DNA of 64,000 nucleotides from Acetobacter estunensis. Lineage in GTDB: Bacteria > Pseudomonadota > Alphaproteobacteria > Acetobacterales > Acetobacteraceae. The position numbers and the translations under genes are program-made. Location: the NCBI RefSeq assembly GCF_011516945.1, contig NZ_WOTH01000001.1, positions 124,001-188,000 of the forward strand. Direction: 5' to 3'. The stretch's first letter is position 1. The number at the start of each line of letters is the position of its first letter. Shown piece by piece: positions 45,543-54,752 of this stretch. The notes under the pieces are model-generated. The model had not been told where the DNA came from, ran no database searches, and saw nothing but the letters and a program-made list of their open reading frames with translations.

Positions 45543-46204
45543 GTCTCAAGGAAAAGGCGCTCCATTTCGCAATGGGGGCGGGGTATTCGCTCATGCAGAC
45601 GATGACGCCTCCCACGCTGGACCATGACCCAGAGCGCGAGGAGGCTTTGTGGAAACTTGCAGCGCAGGCAGGTGAGAAAGGGTGGACGCTCGCCGCGCTG
45701 AGAGAGGTGGCGGGCGGCGACGCGGATCTGCTCTTTCCCGGCGGACCGGCCGAAATGGTCGAGGCATGGGCCGATCTGGTGGATCGGGAGATGGTCCGGC
45801 GTGCTCAGCAGGCATTCGATGTGGGAGCTTATCCGCGGCTATCGGAGCGCGTGCGGCATTGCGTTCTGGAACGTCTGGATATTCTGGAGCCTTTTCGTGC
45901 GGCGGAACGTCGGGCCTGCGGGATTGCTCTGTCACCCTGTTCGGGCACGGCGTCGGGGCGGATGCTGGCGCGGACGGTCGATGCCATCTGGCGCGCGGCG
46001 GAGGACACATCGGGCGGCATCACATGGGTGACCAAGCGTGTCAGTCTGGCGACGGTGTATGTGCCGACGTTCCTCGCCTGGCTCGGTGGCAGCGACCGAC
46101 GGGTGGTGGAACAGGTGCTCGATGCCGGTCTGGCGCGGGCGCGGGCCGTGGGCATGGTGCGCAAGCGTATGGAGAAATTTTCACCCTTTCATCGTGCGGC
46201 ATGA
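45539..46204 (+). CDS. COQ9-family ubiquinone biosynthesis protein
   Basis: This 221-residue helical protein has the COQ9 features WTLAALREVAGG, LLFPGGPAEMVEAW, RVRHCVLERLDIL and a late VYVPTFLAWLGG that forms the hydrophobic lipid-binding helix. COQ9 proteins present polyprenyl intermediates to ring-modifying enzymes such as COQ7. The ATGA overlap with def and another with the marR-type gene show tight translational coupling. In acetic acid bacteria ubiquinone carries electrons from periplasmic dehydrogenases to oxidases such as CioAB. The functional link to the operon's regulators is unclear. Confidence 0.88.
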   Translation: MSLKEKALHFAMGAGYSLMQTMTPPTLDHDPEREEALWKLAAQAGEKGWTLAALREVAGGDADLLFPGGPAEMVEAWADLVDREMVRRAQQAFDVGAYPRLSERVRHCVLERLDILEPFRAAERRACGIALSPCSGTASGRMLARTVDAIWRAAEDTSGGITWVTKRVSLATVYVPTFLAWLGGSDRRVVEQVLDAGLARARAVGMVRKRMEKFSPFHRAA

Positions 46205-46779
46205 ACGGATTCGCGGGTGGACAGGGCGACATCGGGGCGGGGGCGGATGTTCTCTTCCTGCGTGAACAGGAGATCCGTCGCGCCCAGCAGCTCATGGTGC
46301 TGGCGTGGCTCGATCTTGGTCGCACCATTGCCCCGCTTCTTGAGGAAACGGAACTGGGCGCGGCCCAATACCGCGCCTTGCAGATGCTGGCGCTTCTGCC
46401 CGGTCTGACGGTGGGGGAGTTGCAGTCCGTGCTGGGCGTGGCGAAGCAGAGTCTGGCGCGCACCTTGAACGAACTGCATGCCCGCGGGCTGGTGGCGTCC
46501 GAGCCGGGGCGGCAGGATCGACGGCAGCGTTTTCTCAGTCTGACCGAGACAGGACAGGCCATGGAGGCGCGGTTGTTCGCGGCTCAACGTGAACTGATGG
46601 TCGGAGCGTATCGTGAGGCCGGAAGTGGCGCTGTGCGCGGGTTCCGGCAGGTCTTGCGGGGTATGCTGTCGGAGCCCAGTCGTGATCTTCTGGCCCGGAA
46701 TGCGGAGATGCGTACGCAGGCGGGGCCAAAACAGGCGGCCCAGAAACAGGCGGGAAGGAGAATGCGTGATGGCCGGTGA
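46201..46779 (+). CDS. MarR-family transcriptional regulator
   Basis: This 192-residue winged-helix regulator has the core LGAAQYRALQMLALLPGLTV and LQSVLGVAKQSLARTLNELH (recognition helix). LVASEPGRQDRRQRFLSLTETG (wing) follows. Family members dimerise and often repress efflux or stress genes, released by small ligands. ATG 46201 overlaps the coq9 stop. The last codons overlap the following response regulator start by 11 bases, and the C-terminal tail is rich in Gln, Lys and Ala. The target genes may be this same operon, but no operator was recognised. Confidence 0.9.
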   Translation: MNGFAGGQGDIGAGADVLFLREQEIRRAQQLMVLAWLDLGRTIAPLLEETELGAAQYRALQMLALLPGLTVGELQSVLGVAKQSLARTLNELHARGLVASEPGRQDRRQRFLSLTETGQAMEARLFAAQRELMVGAYREAGSGAVRGFRQVLRGMLSEPSRDLLARNAEMRTQAGPKQAAQKQAGRRMRDGR

Positions 46780-47515
46780 TACGGTGGAGAGTGTGGGCCG
46801 TCCTGCTGCGGGCGATGAGGGCATGGGAAGCGCGCATGTGCTCGTGGTTGACGACGATCCCCGTCTGCGCAGGCTCTTGCAGCGTTATCTGCTGGAGCAT
46901 GGTTTCCGCGTGACGGTGGCCGCGTCTGCGGCGGATGCCCGACAGGCGCTTGGCTTCATGCTGCCCGATGCCGTGGTGCTGGATGTGACCATGCCCGGTG
47001 AGGACGGTCTGACGCTGACGCGTTCCCTGCGCGCGGAAGGGCTGGATATTCCCATTCTGCTGCTGACGGCCCGAGGGGAACCTGAGGACCGGATCACGGG
47101 GCTGGAGGCGGGAGCCGATGATTATCTGGGCAAGCCGTTCGAGCCGCGTGAACTCCTTCTGCGGCTCAAGGCGCATCTGCGGCGTTTCGCGCCTCCAGCT
47201 CCCACGGGCGAATTGCGCATCGTCAGGCTCGGAAGTCTGGAGTTCGATCCCGCGCGCGGGATGCTGACGGGCGAGAGCGGAACGGTGCACCTGACGGGCG
47301 GCGAATCGGCGCTCCTGAGCGTGCTGTCGCGTCACCCTAACGAGGTGCTCTCACGCGAAGATATTGCGGCGGCGCTGGACATGACCGAGATCGGGGAGCG
47401 GGCTGTGGATGTGCAGGTGACGCGCCTGCGCCGCCGGATCGAGGCCGATCCCAAGGAGCCGCGCTATCTGCATACGATTCGCGGTAAGGGCTACGTCCTC
47501 AAGCCGGGCGTGTAA
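46769..47515 (+). CDS. OmpR-family response regulator
   Basis: This 248-residue protein has a receiver domain HVLVVDDDPRLRRLLQRYLL with phospho-acceptor Asp72 in VVLDVTMPGEDG. LLLTARG and the conserved Lys in YLGKPFEPREL are present. A C-terminal winged-helix DNA-binding domain follows (LTGGESALLSVLSRHPNEVL, VDVQVTRLRRRIEADPKEPR, YLHTIRGKGYVL). AAGGAG lies just upstream of ATG 46769 inside the MarR gene. It pairs with the histidine kinase that starts six bases after its stop. The combination resembles OmpR/EnvZ-type control, but the stimulus is unknown. Confidence 0.93.
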   Translation: MAGDTVESVGRPAAGDEGMGSAHVLVVDDDPRLRRLLQRYLLEHGFRVTVAASAADARQALGFMLPDAVVLDVTMPGEDGLTLTRSLRAEGLDIPILLLTARGEPEDRITGLEAGADDYLGKPFEPRELLLRLKAHLRRFAPPAPTGELRIVRLGSLEFDPARGMLTGESGTVHLTGGESALLSVLSRHPNEVLSREDIAAALDMTEIGERAVDVQVTRLRRRIEADPKEPRYLHTIRGKGYVLKPGV

Positions 47516-47521
47516 GGCAGC

Positions 47522-48886
47522 GTGCGCGGTTTCCGCACGTTCTGGAGCGACGAACAGTTCGAACGTTCTGTCCGGCGCGTCCTGCCGCGCTCGTTTCTTG
47601 CGCGCGCGCTGCTGATCGTCCTGATCCCGATGCTGGTGACGGAGGGCATTGCGCTCGAACTGTTCTACGGCACTTATCTGCGCGTGATGTCGCGCCGCAT
47701 GTCCGACAGTGTCGTGGCGGATATCGCTCTCTCGCTCGATCTGATGGAACGCTATCGCGGAGGTGGCGATCGGGCGTGGCTGGCGCGGCAGATGCTGGCG
47801 CGCACCCAGCTCGACATGCAGTGGCGGCAGGGTTCACGCTTGCTGCGTACCGGCTCCACCCATGTGATCGGGCCGATGGACGAAGATCTGGCCCACGCGC
47901 TTCAGGCGGCCATTGCCCGTCCGTTCTTTGTGGACTGGCTGACGGACGAACATCGTGTGTACATCCGCATCCAGCTTCCCGATGGCGTGCTCAGCGTGGA
48001 CACGCCCCGCAAACGGCTGGATGTGGGGCAGTTGTGGCTGTTCGTGCTGTGGGCCATCGGCAGTTCGCTGCTGCTGTTCGCCATTGCCGCCCTGTTCATG
48101 CGCAATCAGGTCCGTGCCATTCGCAGGCTGGGCAAGGCGGCGGAGCAGTTTGGGCTGGGGCGGGATGTGGAGCCGATCCGCCCGGAAGGCGCGCGTGAAG
48201 TGCGGCGGGCGGCGGTGGCCTTTAACCGTATGCGTGACCGGATCTCGCGTTTCGTCATGCAGCGCACGGCGGTTTTGGCGGGCGTGTCGCACGATCTGCG
48301 CACACCGCTTACCCGCCTGCGTCTCTCTCTGGCCATGCTGCCGCAGTCGGGCGTCGTGGATGCCGCGACGCTCCGTGAGGACGTGGTCGATATGGTGGCG
48401 GACGTGACGGAAATGGAGCGGATGATCGAGGGATATCTGTCGTTTGCGCGTGGCGAAGGTGCGGAGACGCCGGTGGAACTCGATATCGGCGCTCTGCTGG
48501 ATGACGTGGCGATGGCGGCACGTCGGGGCGGTGCCCGGATAAGAGGCGTCAGTCATGATGCCGATCTGATGCTGGAAGCGCGTCCCGACGCCATGCGACG
48601 GATGCTGATGAATGTGGTCGAGAACGCACGCAGGCTTGATGCGGGTATCTGGATCAGCGGTCGGGCGGAAGGCCGGAACGTGGTCATTGAGGTTGACGAT
48701 GACGGTCCTGGTATTCCGGCCGTTCAGCGCGAGGAGGTTTTTCGCGCTTTTGCCAGTGGGGCGCAGGGTGGGACCGGGCTGGGCCTGACCATTGTGCGCG
48801 ATATCGTGCGCGCTCACGGCGGAGAAGTGCGGCTGGCCAAGAGTGAACACGGTGGGCTGAATGTGCGGATCACGCTTCCGCGCTGA
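47522..48886 (+). CDS. EnvZ-like sensor histidine kinase
   Basis: The protein has 454 residues. One membrane helix lies near residues 27-50 (ALLIVLIPMLVTEGIALELF). A periplasmic sensor loop of about 120 residues follows, then a second helix (LWLFVLWAIGSSLLLFAIAA) and a HAMP region. The phospho-acceptor H-box VSHDLRTPLTRLRL carries His257. The ATP-binding domain has NVVENARR (N-box), DDDGPGIP and GGTGLGLTIVRDIVRAHGG. It should autophosphorylate and pass phosphate to the neighbouring OmpR-type regulator. The start is GTG 47522, six bases past the regulator stop. It converges on bamE. Confidence 0.93.
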   Translation: MRGFRTFWSDEQFERSVRRVLPRSFLARALLIVLIPMLVTEGIALELFYGTYLRVMSRRMSDSVVADIALSLDLMERYRGGGDRAWLARQMLARTQLDMQWRQGSRLLRTGSTHVIGPMDEDLAHALQAAIARPFFVDWLTDEHRVYIRIQLPDGVLSVDTPRKRLDVGQLWLFVLWAIGSSLLLFAIAALFMRNQVRAIRRLGKAAEQFGLGRDVEPIRPEGAREVRRAAVAFNRMRDRISRFVMQRTAVLAGVSHDLRTPLTRLRLSLAMLPQSGVVDAATLREDVVDMVADVTEMERMIEGYLSFARGEGAETPVELDIGALLDDVAMAARRGGARIRGVSHDADLMLEARPDAMRRMLMNVVENARRLDAGIWISGRAEGRNVVIEVDDDGPGIPAVQREEVFRAFASGAQGGTGLGLTIVRDIVRAHGGEVRLAKSEHGGLNVRITLPR

Positions 48887-48923
48887 CGCCTCGAACGGGC
48901 ATCAGATCAGGTAGAGGCTGTGA

Positions 48924-49523
48924 TTACGGAAGGCTGTTGCCCGCGCCACCATGACCGGGACCGTTGTTGCCCATCATTCCGCCCGCGCCACTGAACGAAT
49001 TGCTGTTGTTGTTCATCATGCCCTGCATCGGGTTGTAGCGTCCCACGTTGCCGAGGATTTCCTGCAGGATATTGATCTTGGTGCCGGGCGCGGGTGTCCT
49101 GTCGCCCACCATTCCGGGATGCTTTGCGTCTTTGAGGTTGAGTGTGCGCAGGGCACGCAGCGTACCGCCCTCATCGAAATTGAGCACCACCACCTGCTGC
49201 TTTGTCACATGCGGGAAGTTTGCCGGCGTCGGCGCCGTCATCATGGAAATATAAATCCATGTATTGTCGTCGAACGTCGCCTTGGCCGTGGGAGAGCCGA
49301 GGAGGTCGATAGCATCCGCGCGGTTGCTTTTTCCCGGCTGGAGCTGGTTGTAATCATCGGCCTCGATCAGCGAGCCGCGCGGCATGGGCGGATTTTCGAA
49401 CACTGCGCAGCCCGACAGCGCCAGCACGCATCCAATGAGACCGACGGCTTTCCTCAAGCGCCGTCCACCATGCCCATTATGGGCGAAGGATGCGGTCGAG
49501 GCTGGAAGCGGTCGTGTCAACAT
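48924..49523 (-). CDS. bamE: Outer membrane assembly factor BamE-like lipoprotein
   Basis: The protein has 199 residues with a lipoprotein signal (VGLIGCVLALSGCAVF; lipobox LSGC). The SmpA/OmlA core includes LQPGKSNRADAIDLLGSPTA, FDDNTWIYISMM and VVVLNFDEGGTLRALRTL. BamE helps the BAM complex insert beta-barrel proteins. The C-terminal 45 residues are Gly/Asn/Met-rich and absent from the E. coli protein. The start is uncertain because about 28 residues precede the hydrophobic signal; a shorter version is possible. It converges with the histidine kinase. Confidence 0.87.
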   Translation of the reverse strand: MLTRPLPASTASFAHNGHGGRRLRKAVGLIGCVLALSGCAVFENPPMPRGSLIEADDYNQLQPGKSNRADAIDLLGSPTAKATFDDNTWIYISMMTAPTPANFPHVTKQQVVVLNFDEGGTLRALRTLNLKDAKHPGMVGDRTPAPGTKINILQEILGNVGRYNPMQGMMNNNSNSFSGAGGMMGNNGPGHGGAGNSLP

Positions 49524-49652
49524 GACGCTGTTCTGGTGCTTTCGGATATGGGCCTGATGTAGCGGGTTCTGTTAAAGCACAGGAAACAGCCCCCCGATAG
49601 TGTGTTTCGCACTGTCTCGCGGGCGGCTGTGGTGCAGGAAAGGGATCATGTC

Positions 49653-50228
49653 GTGACCGCCAAGCAATCGCTGGAGTTTTCCCGTCCCGTCCTCGTGCGG
49701 TCGCTGCGGGACGCAAGGCCCGAGGCACCGCGTGAGATCGTCGTGACGGCCACGCCTGAAGAATGTGTCCGCATCGCCCATCGGCTGGGGCTGCCGCAGG
49801 TGGCCAGCCTGTCATGCCGTTATGCGCTGTGTGCAGGAGTCGGTGGAGCGATCGTGGCGGAGGGCGCGTTGTCCGCACGCGTCAGTCAGCCCTGCGTGCT
49901 CACGCTCGATGTGTTCGAGGATGTGGTGGGGGAGCGCTTCACGCTCCGATTCGTGCCCGAGCATCGTTTCGACCCGGAGGCCGCTGACGATCTGGAAGCG
50001 TCGGATGAAATTCCGTTTGAAGGCGATGCCATAAATCTCGGGGAAGCGACGGTGGAGCAACTGGCCCTTGCTCTTGATCCGTGGCCACGCAAGCCGGATG
50101 CAACGCGTCCGGATTATGTGATTACTGAGGAAGAGGCGGAAGCATTGGCGGAACGCGATGCGGAAGATCCGCAGGCGCGCCGTAATCCTTTCGGTGCGCT
50201 GGCCAAGCTCAGGCGCGACGATTCCTGA
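49653..50228 (+). CDS. DUF177 / YceD-family protein
   Basis: This protein of about 191 residues is followed by rpmF. YceD-family proteins are typically found just before rpmF and are linked to 23S rRNA maturation or stability. Family features are [39 protein letters not shown] and [20 protein letters not shown], ending in [17 protein letters not shown] 49653 is chosen because AGGAAAGGG precedes it at eight bases; the frame is open to 49602. It is divergent from bamE. Confidence 0.85.
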   Translation: MTAKQSLEFSRPVLVRSLRDARPEAPREIVVTATPEECVRIAHRLGLPQVASLSCRYALCAGVGGAIVAEGALSARVSQPCVLTLDVFEDVVGERFTLRFVPEHRFDPEAADDLEASDEIPFEGDAINLGEATVEQLALALDPWPRKPDATRPDYVITEEEAEALAERDAEDPQARRNPFGALAKLRRDDS

Positions 50229-50391
50229 TACGAAAAACGTCTATTTGCCTGCGCGGCGCGGCTGTTTGTCGTGCGGCGCTTCTTGCGGAAGTGGGGCGCG
50301 TCTGATAGAGGGCCGCCCTCAATTGCAGTTGTGTCCAGGTTCCGCCGGGGGGTGGTTCCGGGATGTCGTCATTTCGGAGGGGCTTGGACCC

Positions 50392-50595
50392 ATGGCAGTA
50401 CCCAAGAGAAAAACTTCACCGTCCCGTCGCGGCATGCGTCGCAGCCATCAGGCCCTGCGCCCGGAGGCCCATGCCGAGTGTGGAAACTGTGGTGAACTGA
50501 AGCGTCCGCACCATGTGTGCAGCCACTGCGGTCACTACGATGGCCGTGAGGTCATTGCGGCCGGCAAGGCCCTGAAGGTCGCCGTCCGCGCCTGA
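50392..50595 (+). CDS. rpmF: 50S ribosomal protein L32
   Basis: The protein has 67 residues, begins [20 protein letters not shown] and has a four-Cys zinc ribbon ([14 protein letters not shown] with CGHY). It lies between the DUF177 gene and plsX, the usual order. ATG 50392 has GGAGG eleven bases upstream. L32 is a late-assembling large-subunit protein. Confidence 0.97.
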   Translation: MAVPKRKTSPSRRGMRRSHQALRPEAHAECGNCGELKRPHHVCSHCGHYDGREVIAAGKALKVAVRA

Positions 50596-50672
50596 TTGGG
50601 TGTTTGTGGCTTGAAACGGCGTGACACTGACATGACAGCCCGTCTTTCGGTCGAGCAGGTGGGAGCGGTTTC

Positions 50673-51773
50673 GTGAGCGAAGCGCTTGCATCTGAGAGGA
50701 CGGAAGACGGAAGCTGCGGCATGTTCTCCCTGGCGGTTGACGCCATGGGGGGGGATGGCGGCCCTGATGTTGTGGTGGCCGGACTGGCGCTTGCGGCGGA
50801 TCGTCACCGGGGAGCGCGCGTGCTGCTCATCGGCGATGAAAAACGTCTGCGTCCGATTCTGGCACGGCACCCAAAGGCAGCCGCCATATGCACAGTGCGC
50901 CATGCGCCAACAGCCATCAGCATGGACATGAAGCCCACGGCGGCTCTTCGGGTTCGGGACTCATCCTTGCGGATGGTGATGGATGCGGTCGCGGCGGGTG
51001 AGGCGGCGGGTGTGGTGTCGGCTGGCAACAGCGGTGCCATGCTGGCATTGGCCAAGATTGTCGTGAAAACGCTGCCGGGCATTGCTCGGCCCGCCATGGC
51101 CGCCATCAGCCCGAGCATGAAGGGCGATGTCGTCATGCTGGACCTTGGGGCGAACGTCGCGTGCGACACCCGCAATCTGGTCGAGTTCGCCGTGATGGGT
51201 GAGGCGTTCGCCAAGGCGGTTCTCGGTCTTCCCGCGCCCAGCATTGGCCTGCTCAATGTCGGCGCGGAAGAGGTCAAGGGCGACGAACGGCTGCGGCAGG
51301 CTGCGGAAATGCTCCGTGACAGCCCACTGGCGTCCCAGTTTCACGGTTTCGTGGAAGGGCATGACATCACGGCTGGCACGACGGACGTGGTGGTGACGGA
51401 CGGTTTCACCGGCAATGTCGCGCTCAAGACAGGCGAGGGGGCCATGAAGATGGCGTCCGGGCTGTTCCGGCAGGTGTTCACGAGCAGCATGGCCGGCCGG
51501 TTGGCCTATCTTCTCGTGCGCCCCGCATTGATGCGCATGAAGGACTGGCTGGACCCCCGCCGCTACAACGGTGCTGTGTTCGTGGGGTTGAACGGTGTGG
51601 TGGTGAAATCGCATGGCGGCACGGACGCGCAGGGGTTTGCGTCGGCTGTGGATGTGGCGATGGATATGGTCACGCATCAGTTCAATGACAGTATCCGCGA
51701 ACGTCTGGCGCATATGACGACGCTGACGACCAGCCGCCCGAAGATGGAAGCGGAACGTCAGGCCGCCCTTTAA
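50673..51773 (+). CDS. plsX: Phosphate acyltransferase PlsX
   Basis: The enzyme has 366 residues with the PlsX pattern LAVDAMGGDGGPDVVV, VVSAGNSGAMLALAKIVVKT, PAMAAISPSMKGDVVMLDLG and NVGAEEVKGDERL. It converts acyl-ACP and phosphate to acyl-phosphate for phospholipid synthesis. GTG 50673 has GGGAG seven bases upstream; the ATG at MFSLAVDAMGG is an alternative. fabH follows by 93 bases, linking fatty acid initiation and phospholipid synthesis. Confidence 0.95.
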   Translation: MSEALASERTEDGSCGMFSLAVDAMGGDGGPDVVVAGLALAADRHRGARVLLIGDEKRLRPILARHPKAAAICTVRHAPTAISMDMKPTAALRVRDSSLRMVMDAVAAGEAAGVVSAGNSGAMLALAKIVVKTLPGIARPAMAAISPSMKGDVVMLDLGANVACDTRNLVEFAVMGEAFAKAVLGLPAPSIGLLNVGAEEVKGDERLRQAAEMLRDSPLASQFHGFVEGHDITAGTTDVVVTDGFTGNVALKTGEGAMKMASGLFRQVFTSSMAGRLAYLLVRPALMRMKDWLDPRRYNGAVFVGLNGVVVKSHGGTDAQGFASAVDVAMDMVTHQFNDSIRERLAHMTTLTTSRPKMEAERQAAL

Positions 51774-51866
51774 ACCCCGTCGGCGCAGGCTGGTGGCGGA
51801 TCAGGTATTTTATGCGGCCGGGACGCGGGAGTGCAGCCGGAACCGCGTCTTCTTGGGGTATTCTCA

Positions 51867-52832
51867 ATGGTGACACGTTCGCTCCTCTCCGGTTTCGGAA
51901 GCTATCTGCCTGAGCGCATCGTCACCAATGACGAACTCTCGCAGCGTCTCGACACATCCGATGACTGGATTCGGGGTCGTACCGGCATTCGTCAGCGTCA
52001 TATCGTGGGCGAAGACGAGACGGCCGTCTCCATGGCAGCAGAGGCCGCGCGTCGGGCGCTCGCATTCGGTGGTATCGATCCGCAGACTGTGGACGCGGTT
52101 ATCGTGGCGACCTCCACGCCCGATCAGGTCTTTCCCGCGACGGCTGTGCGCGTGCTGCACGAACTGAGTGCCACGGGCGGATTCGGATTCGATATCGCGG
52201 CGGCGTGTTCAGGATTCATCTACGGCATGGCGACGGCGGATGCGTTCATCCTGTCGGGCAAGGCCAAATGCGTGGTGGTCATTGGCAGTGAGGTGTACTC
52301 ACGCATTCTTGACTGGGACGACCGGACGACGGCCGTACTGTTCGGGGATGGCGCAGGTGCGGTTGTCCTGACAGCCAGTGATGATCCGGGGAATCGCGGG
52401 CTTCTCTCCACTCATCTCCACGCCGATGGAGCGCTGGGGGACATCCTCTACGTCGATGGTGCGGTCGGTCGGTCCGGTCACAGCGGGCATCTGAAAATGA
52501 ACGGCCGTGAGGTGTTCCGTCATGCTGTGGGGCGTCTTTCCTCCGCCGTGGATGAAGCGCTGGGGGCGGAAGGGCTGACACATGCCGATGTGGCGTGGTT
52601 GGTGCCGCATCAGGCCAATATTCGCATCATTGAGGGTGTAGCCCGCAAACTGCACCTGCCGATGGAGCAGGTGGTGGTGACGGTGGACCGGCACGCCAAC
52701 ACGTCGGCGGCCTCTATCCCTCTCGCGCTGGATGAAGCCGTGCGGGATGGACGTATCCGTCGTGGCGATCTGGTGCTGATGGAAGCATTGGGCGGTGGTC
52801 TGACATGGGGATCGGCGCTGGCGCGGGTGTGA
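51867..52832 (+). CDS. fabH: 3-oxoacyl-ACP synthase III
   Basis: This 321-residue enzyme starts fatty acid synthesis by condensing acetyl-CoA with malonyl-ACP. The active-site Cys is in AAACSGFIYGM (Cys114). The His is in VPHQANIRII and the Asn in VDRHANTSAASIPLA. GRTGIRQRHI and FGDGAGAVVL are also conserved. ATG 51867 is preferred to the frame start at 51831. It lies between plsX and ihfA in the usual alphaproteobacterial order. Confidence 0.95.
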   Translation: MVTRSLLSGFGSYLPERIVTNDELSQRLDTSDDWIRGRTGIRQRHIVGEDETAVSMAAEAARRALAFGGIDPQTVDAVIVATSTPDQVFPATAVRVLHELSATGGFGFDIAAACSGFIYGMATADAFILSGKAKCVVVIGSEVYSRILDWDDRTTAVLFGDGAGAVVLTASDDPGNRGLLSTHLHADGALGDILYVDGAVGRSGHSGHLKMNGREVFRHAVGRLSSAVDEALGAEGLTHADVAWLVPHQANIRIIEGVARKLHLPMEQVVVTVDRHANTSAASIPLALDEAVRDGRIRRGDLVLMEALGGGLTWGSALARV

Positions 52833-52899
52833 CGGAGCTTCCCCAAGCGGGGTTCTTCATTCAAATTGACGCCGGGTATCAGCATGTTACTCTGCGCGC

Positions 52900-53193
52900 A
52901 TGAGTACTGTGACGCGCGCCAGTCTGGCGGAAAAAATCCATACGCAGGTCGGGTTGTCCCGCAGCGAGTCCATCGACTTGCTGGAGGCGGTGCTCGAAAC
53001 CATGGCAGCGACGCTGGAGAGTGGAGAATCCGTGAAAATCAGCGGGTTCGGTACCTTCATGGTGCGCCGCAAAGGGCAACGCAGCGGGCGAAATCCCAAG
53101 ACAGGGGTGGAGATTCCCATTCTTCCCCGTTCGGTCATCACGTTTCGCGCCAGTCAGATTCTTCGTGCACGGGCTAATGGCGCGCCGGAATGA
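52900..53193 (+). CDS. ihfA: Integration host factor alpha subunit
   Basis: This 97-residue DNA-bending protein of the HU/IHF family includes [24 protein letters not shown] (beta arm base), [12 protein letters not shown] (arm with Pro) and [10 protein letters not shown]. It acts as a heterodimer with IHF beta, which is not in the window. Its stop overlaps the ATG of the MerR-type gene. Its position after fabH supports ihfA rather than hup. Confidence 0.94.
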   Translation: MSTVTRASLAEKIHTQVGLSRSESIDLLEAVLETMAATLESGESVKISGFGTFMVRRKGQRSGRNPKTGVEIPILPRSVITFRASQILRARANGAPE

Positions 53194-53762
53194 TGGAAGA
53201 GCGGCCTGTTGCGAATCCGGGTGGGACTGTGTCCCCAGTTGATGTTGCTCTGGGAGAAGAGGCGGGCGAGCGGCTCCAGAAAGGGCCACTGGCGTTTCGT
53301 ACCATCAGCGAAGTTGCCGATGAACTGAAGGTGCCCCAGCACGTCCTACGTTTCTGGGAGACCCGCTTCGAGCAGGTGCGTCCTCTGAAGCGTGGAGGCG
53401 GACGGCGTTATTACCGCCCTGAGGACATTGCGCTTCTGCGTCAGATTTCCGATCTGCTTTACGTGAAAGGCTACACCACCAAAGGGGTGCAGCGTGTTTT
53501 GCGGGGCGAAAGCGATCCGGAAAGCGAACATACTCCTGCATCCGATGGACAGGAGGAGGTGTCTGTCAGCGCGCAGGACGAACTTCCGCCGCTTGTTGCC
53601 CCTCTGGAGGAAAAGCCGCCTGAGCCAAAGGTTGTGGTCGAGGTGCGCGAGGTGCCTGATCCGCATGTGGTGGCGGAAAACGAACGGTTGCGACGCAGTC
53701 TTGAGCGTGTGCTGGGTCAGCTTGAGGCGATCCGGGCGAAACTCAAACAGGCGGACGTCTGA
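53190..53762 (+). CDS. MerR-family transcriptional regulator
   Basis: This 190-residue regulator has an N-terminal MerR helix-turn-helix ([20 protein letters not shown]) and wing ([34 protein letters not shown]). An acidic linker and a C-terminal coiled-coil segment ([20 protein letters not shown]) follow. There is no metal-binding Cys cluster, so it is not a metal sensor. This type of MerR protein is commonly found just after ihfA. Its ATG overlaps the ihfA stop. Confidence 0.9.
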   Translation: MMEERPVANPGGTVSPVDVALGEEAGERLQKGPLAFRTISEVADELKVPQHVLRFWETRFEQVRPLKRGGGRRYYRPEDIALLRQISDLLYVKGYTTKGVQRVLRGESDPESEHTPASDGQEEVSVSAQDELPPLVAPLEEKPPEPKVVVEVREVPDPHVVAENERLRRSLERVLGQLEAIRAKLKQADV

Positions 53763-53847
53763 TCATCCCGTCGCAAGAAGGGATAATCGGTGGAAAGGCT
53801 CTTGCGGGGGCTTTGTCAGACTGCTAGAGACCACCCGTTCACGATGA

Positions 53848-53921
53848 CGGGCAGTAGCGCAGCCTGGTAGCGCATCAGTCTGGGGGACTGGGGGTCGTGG
53901 GTTCGAATCCCGCCTGCCCGA
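53848..53921 (+). tRNA. tRNA-Pro (anticodon GGG)
   Basis: The acceptor arms CGGGCAG and CTGCCCG pair. The D-arm region is GCGCAGCCTGGTAGCGC. The anticodon stem TCAGT / ACTGG encloses CTGGGGG with GGG at the anticodon. The T-arm is GTGGGTTCGAATCCCGC. CCA is not encoded. Confidence 0.97.
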
Positions 53922-53935
53922 TATCGTGGAACTGG

Positions 53936-53965
53936 ACCGTTCTCGCTTGAGAACGGTTTTTTTTC
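53936..53965 (+). terminator. Terminator after tRNA-Pro
   Basis: A perfect nine-base-pair stem ACCGTTCTC / GAGAACGGT with GCTT loop is followed by a run of T. Confidence 0.92.
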
Positions 53966-54113
53966 TTTCCAAATTCAGGAAAACTGGCGGGCATGGTGAG
54001 TGCTTCCGCGTGTCGGAAAGGCACGCGTCGAGGCCGTGTGATCTTGCTCTTGACGGCTGTGGGGAGTAGAAGCCCGCCTTCGAGCCCAAAGCTTTTTTCT
54101 CCAGGGACAGACC

Positions 54114-54680
54114 ATGAAACAGCAGGCCAACCTGATCCGTGCGGGCCAGGTCATTGAGCACGACGGACGTCGTTGGACCGTCCTCAAGCAGCAGATCATC
54201 ACACCCGGTAAGGGCGGTGCGTTCATTCAGGTGGAGATGCGCGATCTCAAGACCGGCAACAAGACCAACGAGCGTTGGCGTACGGCCGATACCGTCGAGC
54301 GTCTGATCACCGAGGACAAGGAGTACAACTACTCCTACACCGACGGTGAGACGCTGGTTCTGATGGACCCGGAGACGTTCGAGCAGTTCATGATCCCCGT
54401 GGACCTTCTGGGCGATCAGGCTCCGTTCCTGCAGGACAACATGGTACTGAACCTCAATCTGGTGGAAGGCGATCCGGTAGCCGTGACGCTGCCGCCGCAT
54501 GTTACGCTGGAAGTGGTGGAAGCCGACCCGGTGGTGAAGGGTCAGACGGCCAGTTCTTCCTACAAGCCGGCCATGCTGTCCAACGGCGTGAAGACGATGG
54601 TGCCGCCCTTCATCGAGGCGGGTGAGCGCATTGTGGTCCGCACGGATGACGCCAGTTACGTCGAGCGTGCGAAGTCCTGA
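54114..54680 (+). CDS. efp: Elongation factor P
   Basis: This 188-residue three-domain factor shows the modification-loop lysine in TPGKGGAF (Lys33), equivalent to E. coli Lys34. The family segments LRTLN-like VLNLNLVEGDPVAVTLPPHV and VVRTDDASYVERAK at the C-terminus are present. EF-P rescues ribosomes stalled at polyproline. The modifying enzymes EpmA/EpmB are not in the window. AGGGACAGACC precedes the ATG. A terminator follows and then the inositol-monophosphatase gene. Confidence 0.95.
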   Translation: MKQQANLIRAGQVIEHDGRRWTVLKQQIITPGKGGAFIQVEMRDLKTGNKTNERWRTADTVERLITEDKEYNYSYTDGETLVLMDPETFEQFMIPVDLLGDQAPFLQDNMVLNLNLVEGDPVAVTLPPHVTLEVVEADPVVKGQTASSSYKPAMLSNGVKTMVPPFIEAGERIVVRTDDASYVERAKS

Positions 54681-54704
54681 CGGACCTCTGAGCCGACTGA
54701 TCGC

Positions 54705-54730
54705 GGCCGGACAGTCTGTCCGGCCTTTCC
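54705..54730 (+). terminator. Terminator after efp
   Basis: The nine-base-pair stem GGCCGGACA / TGTCCGGCC with GTC loop is followed by TTTCCGTTTCTT. It lies 23 bases before the next start, so read-through may occur. Confidence 0.7.
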
Positions 54731-54752
54731 GTTTCTTGAATTTTCCACAGGG

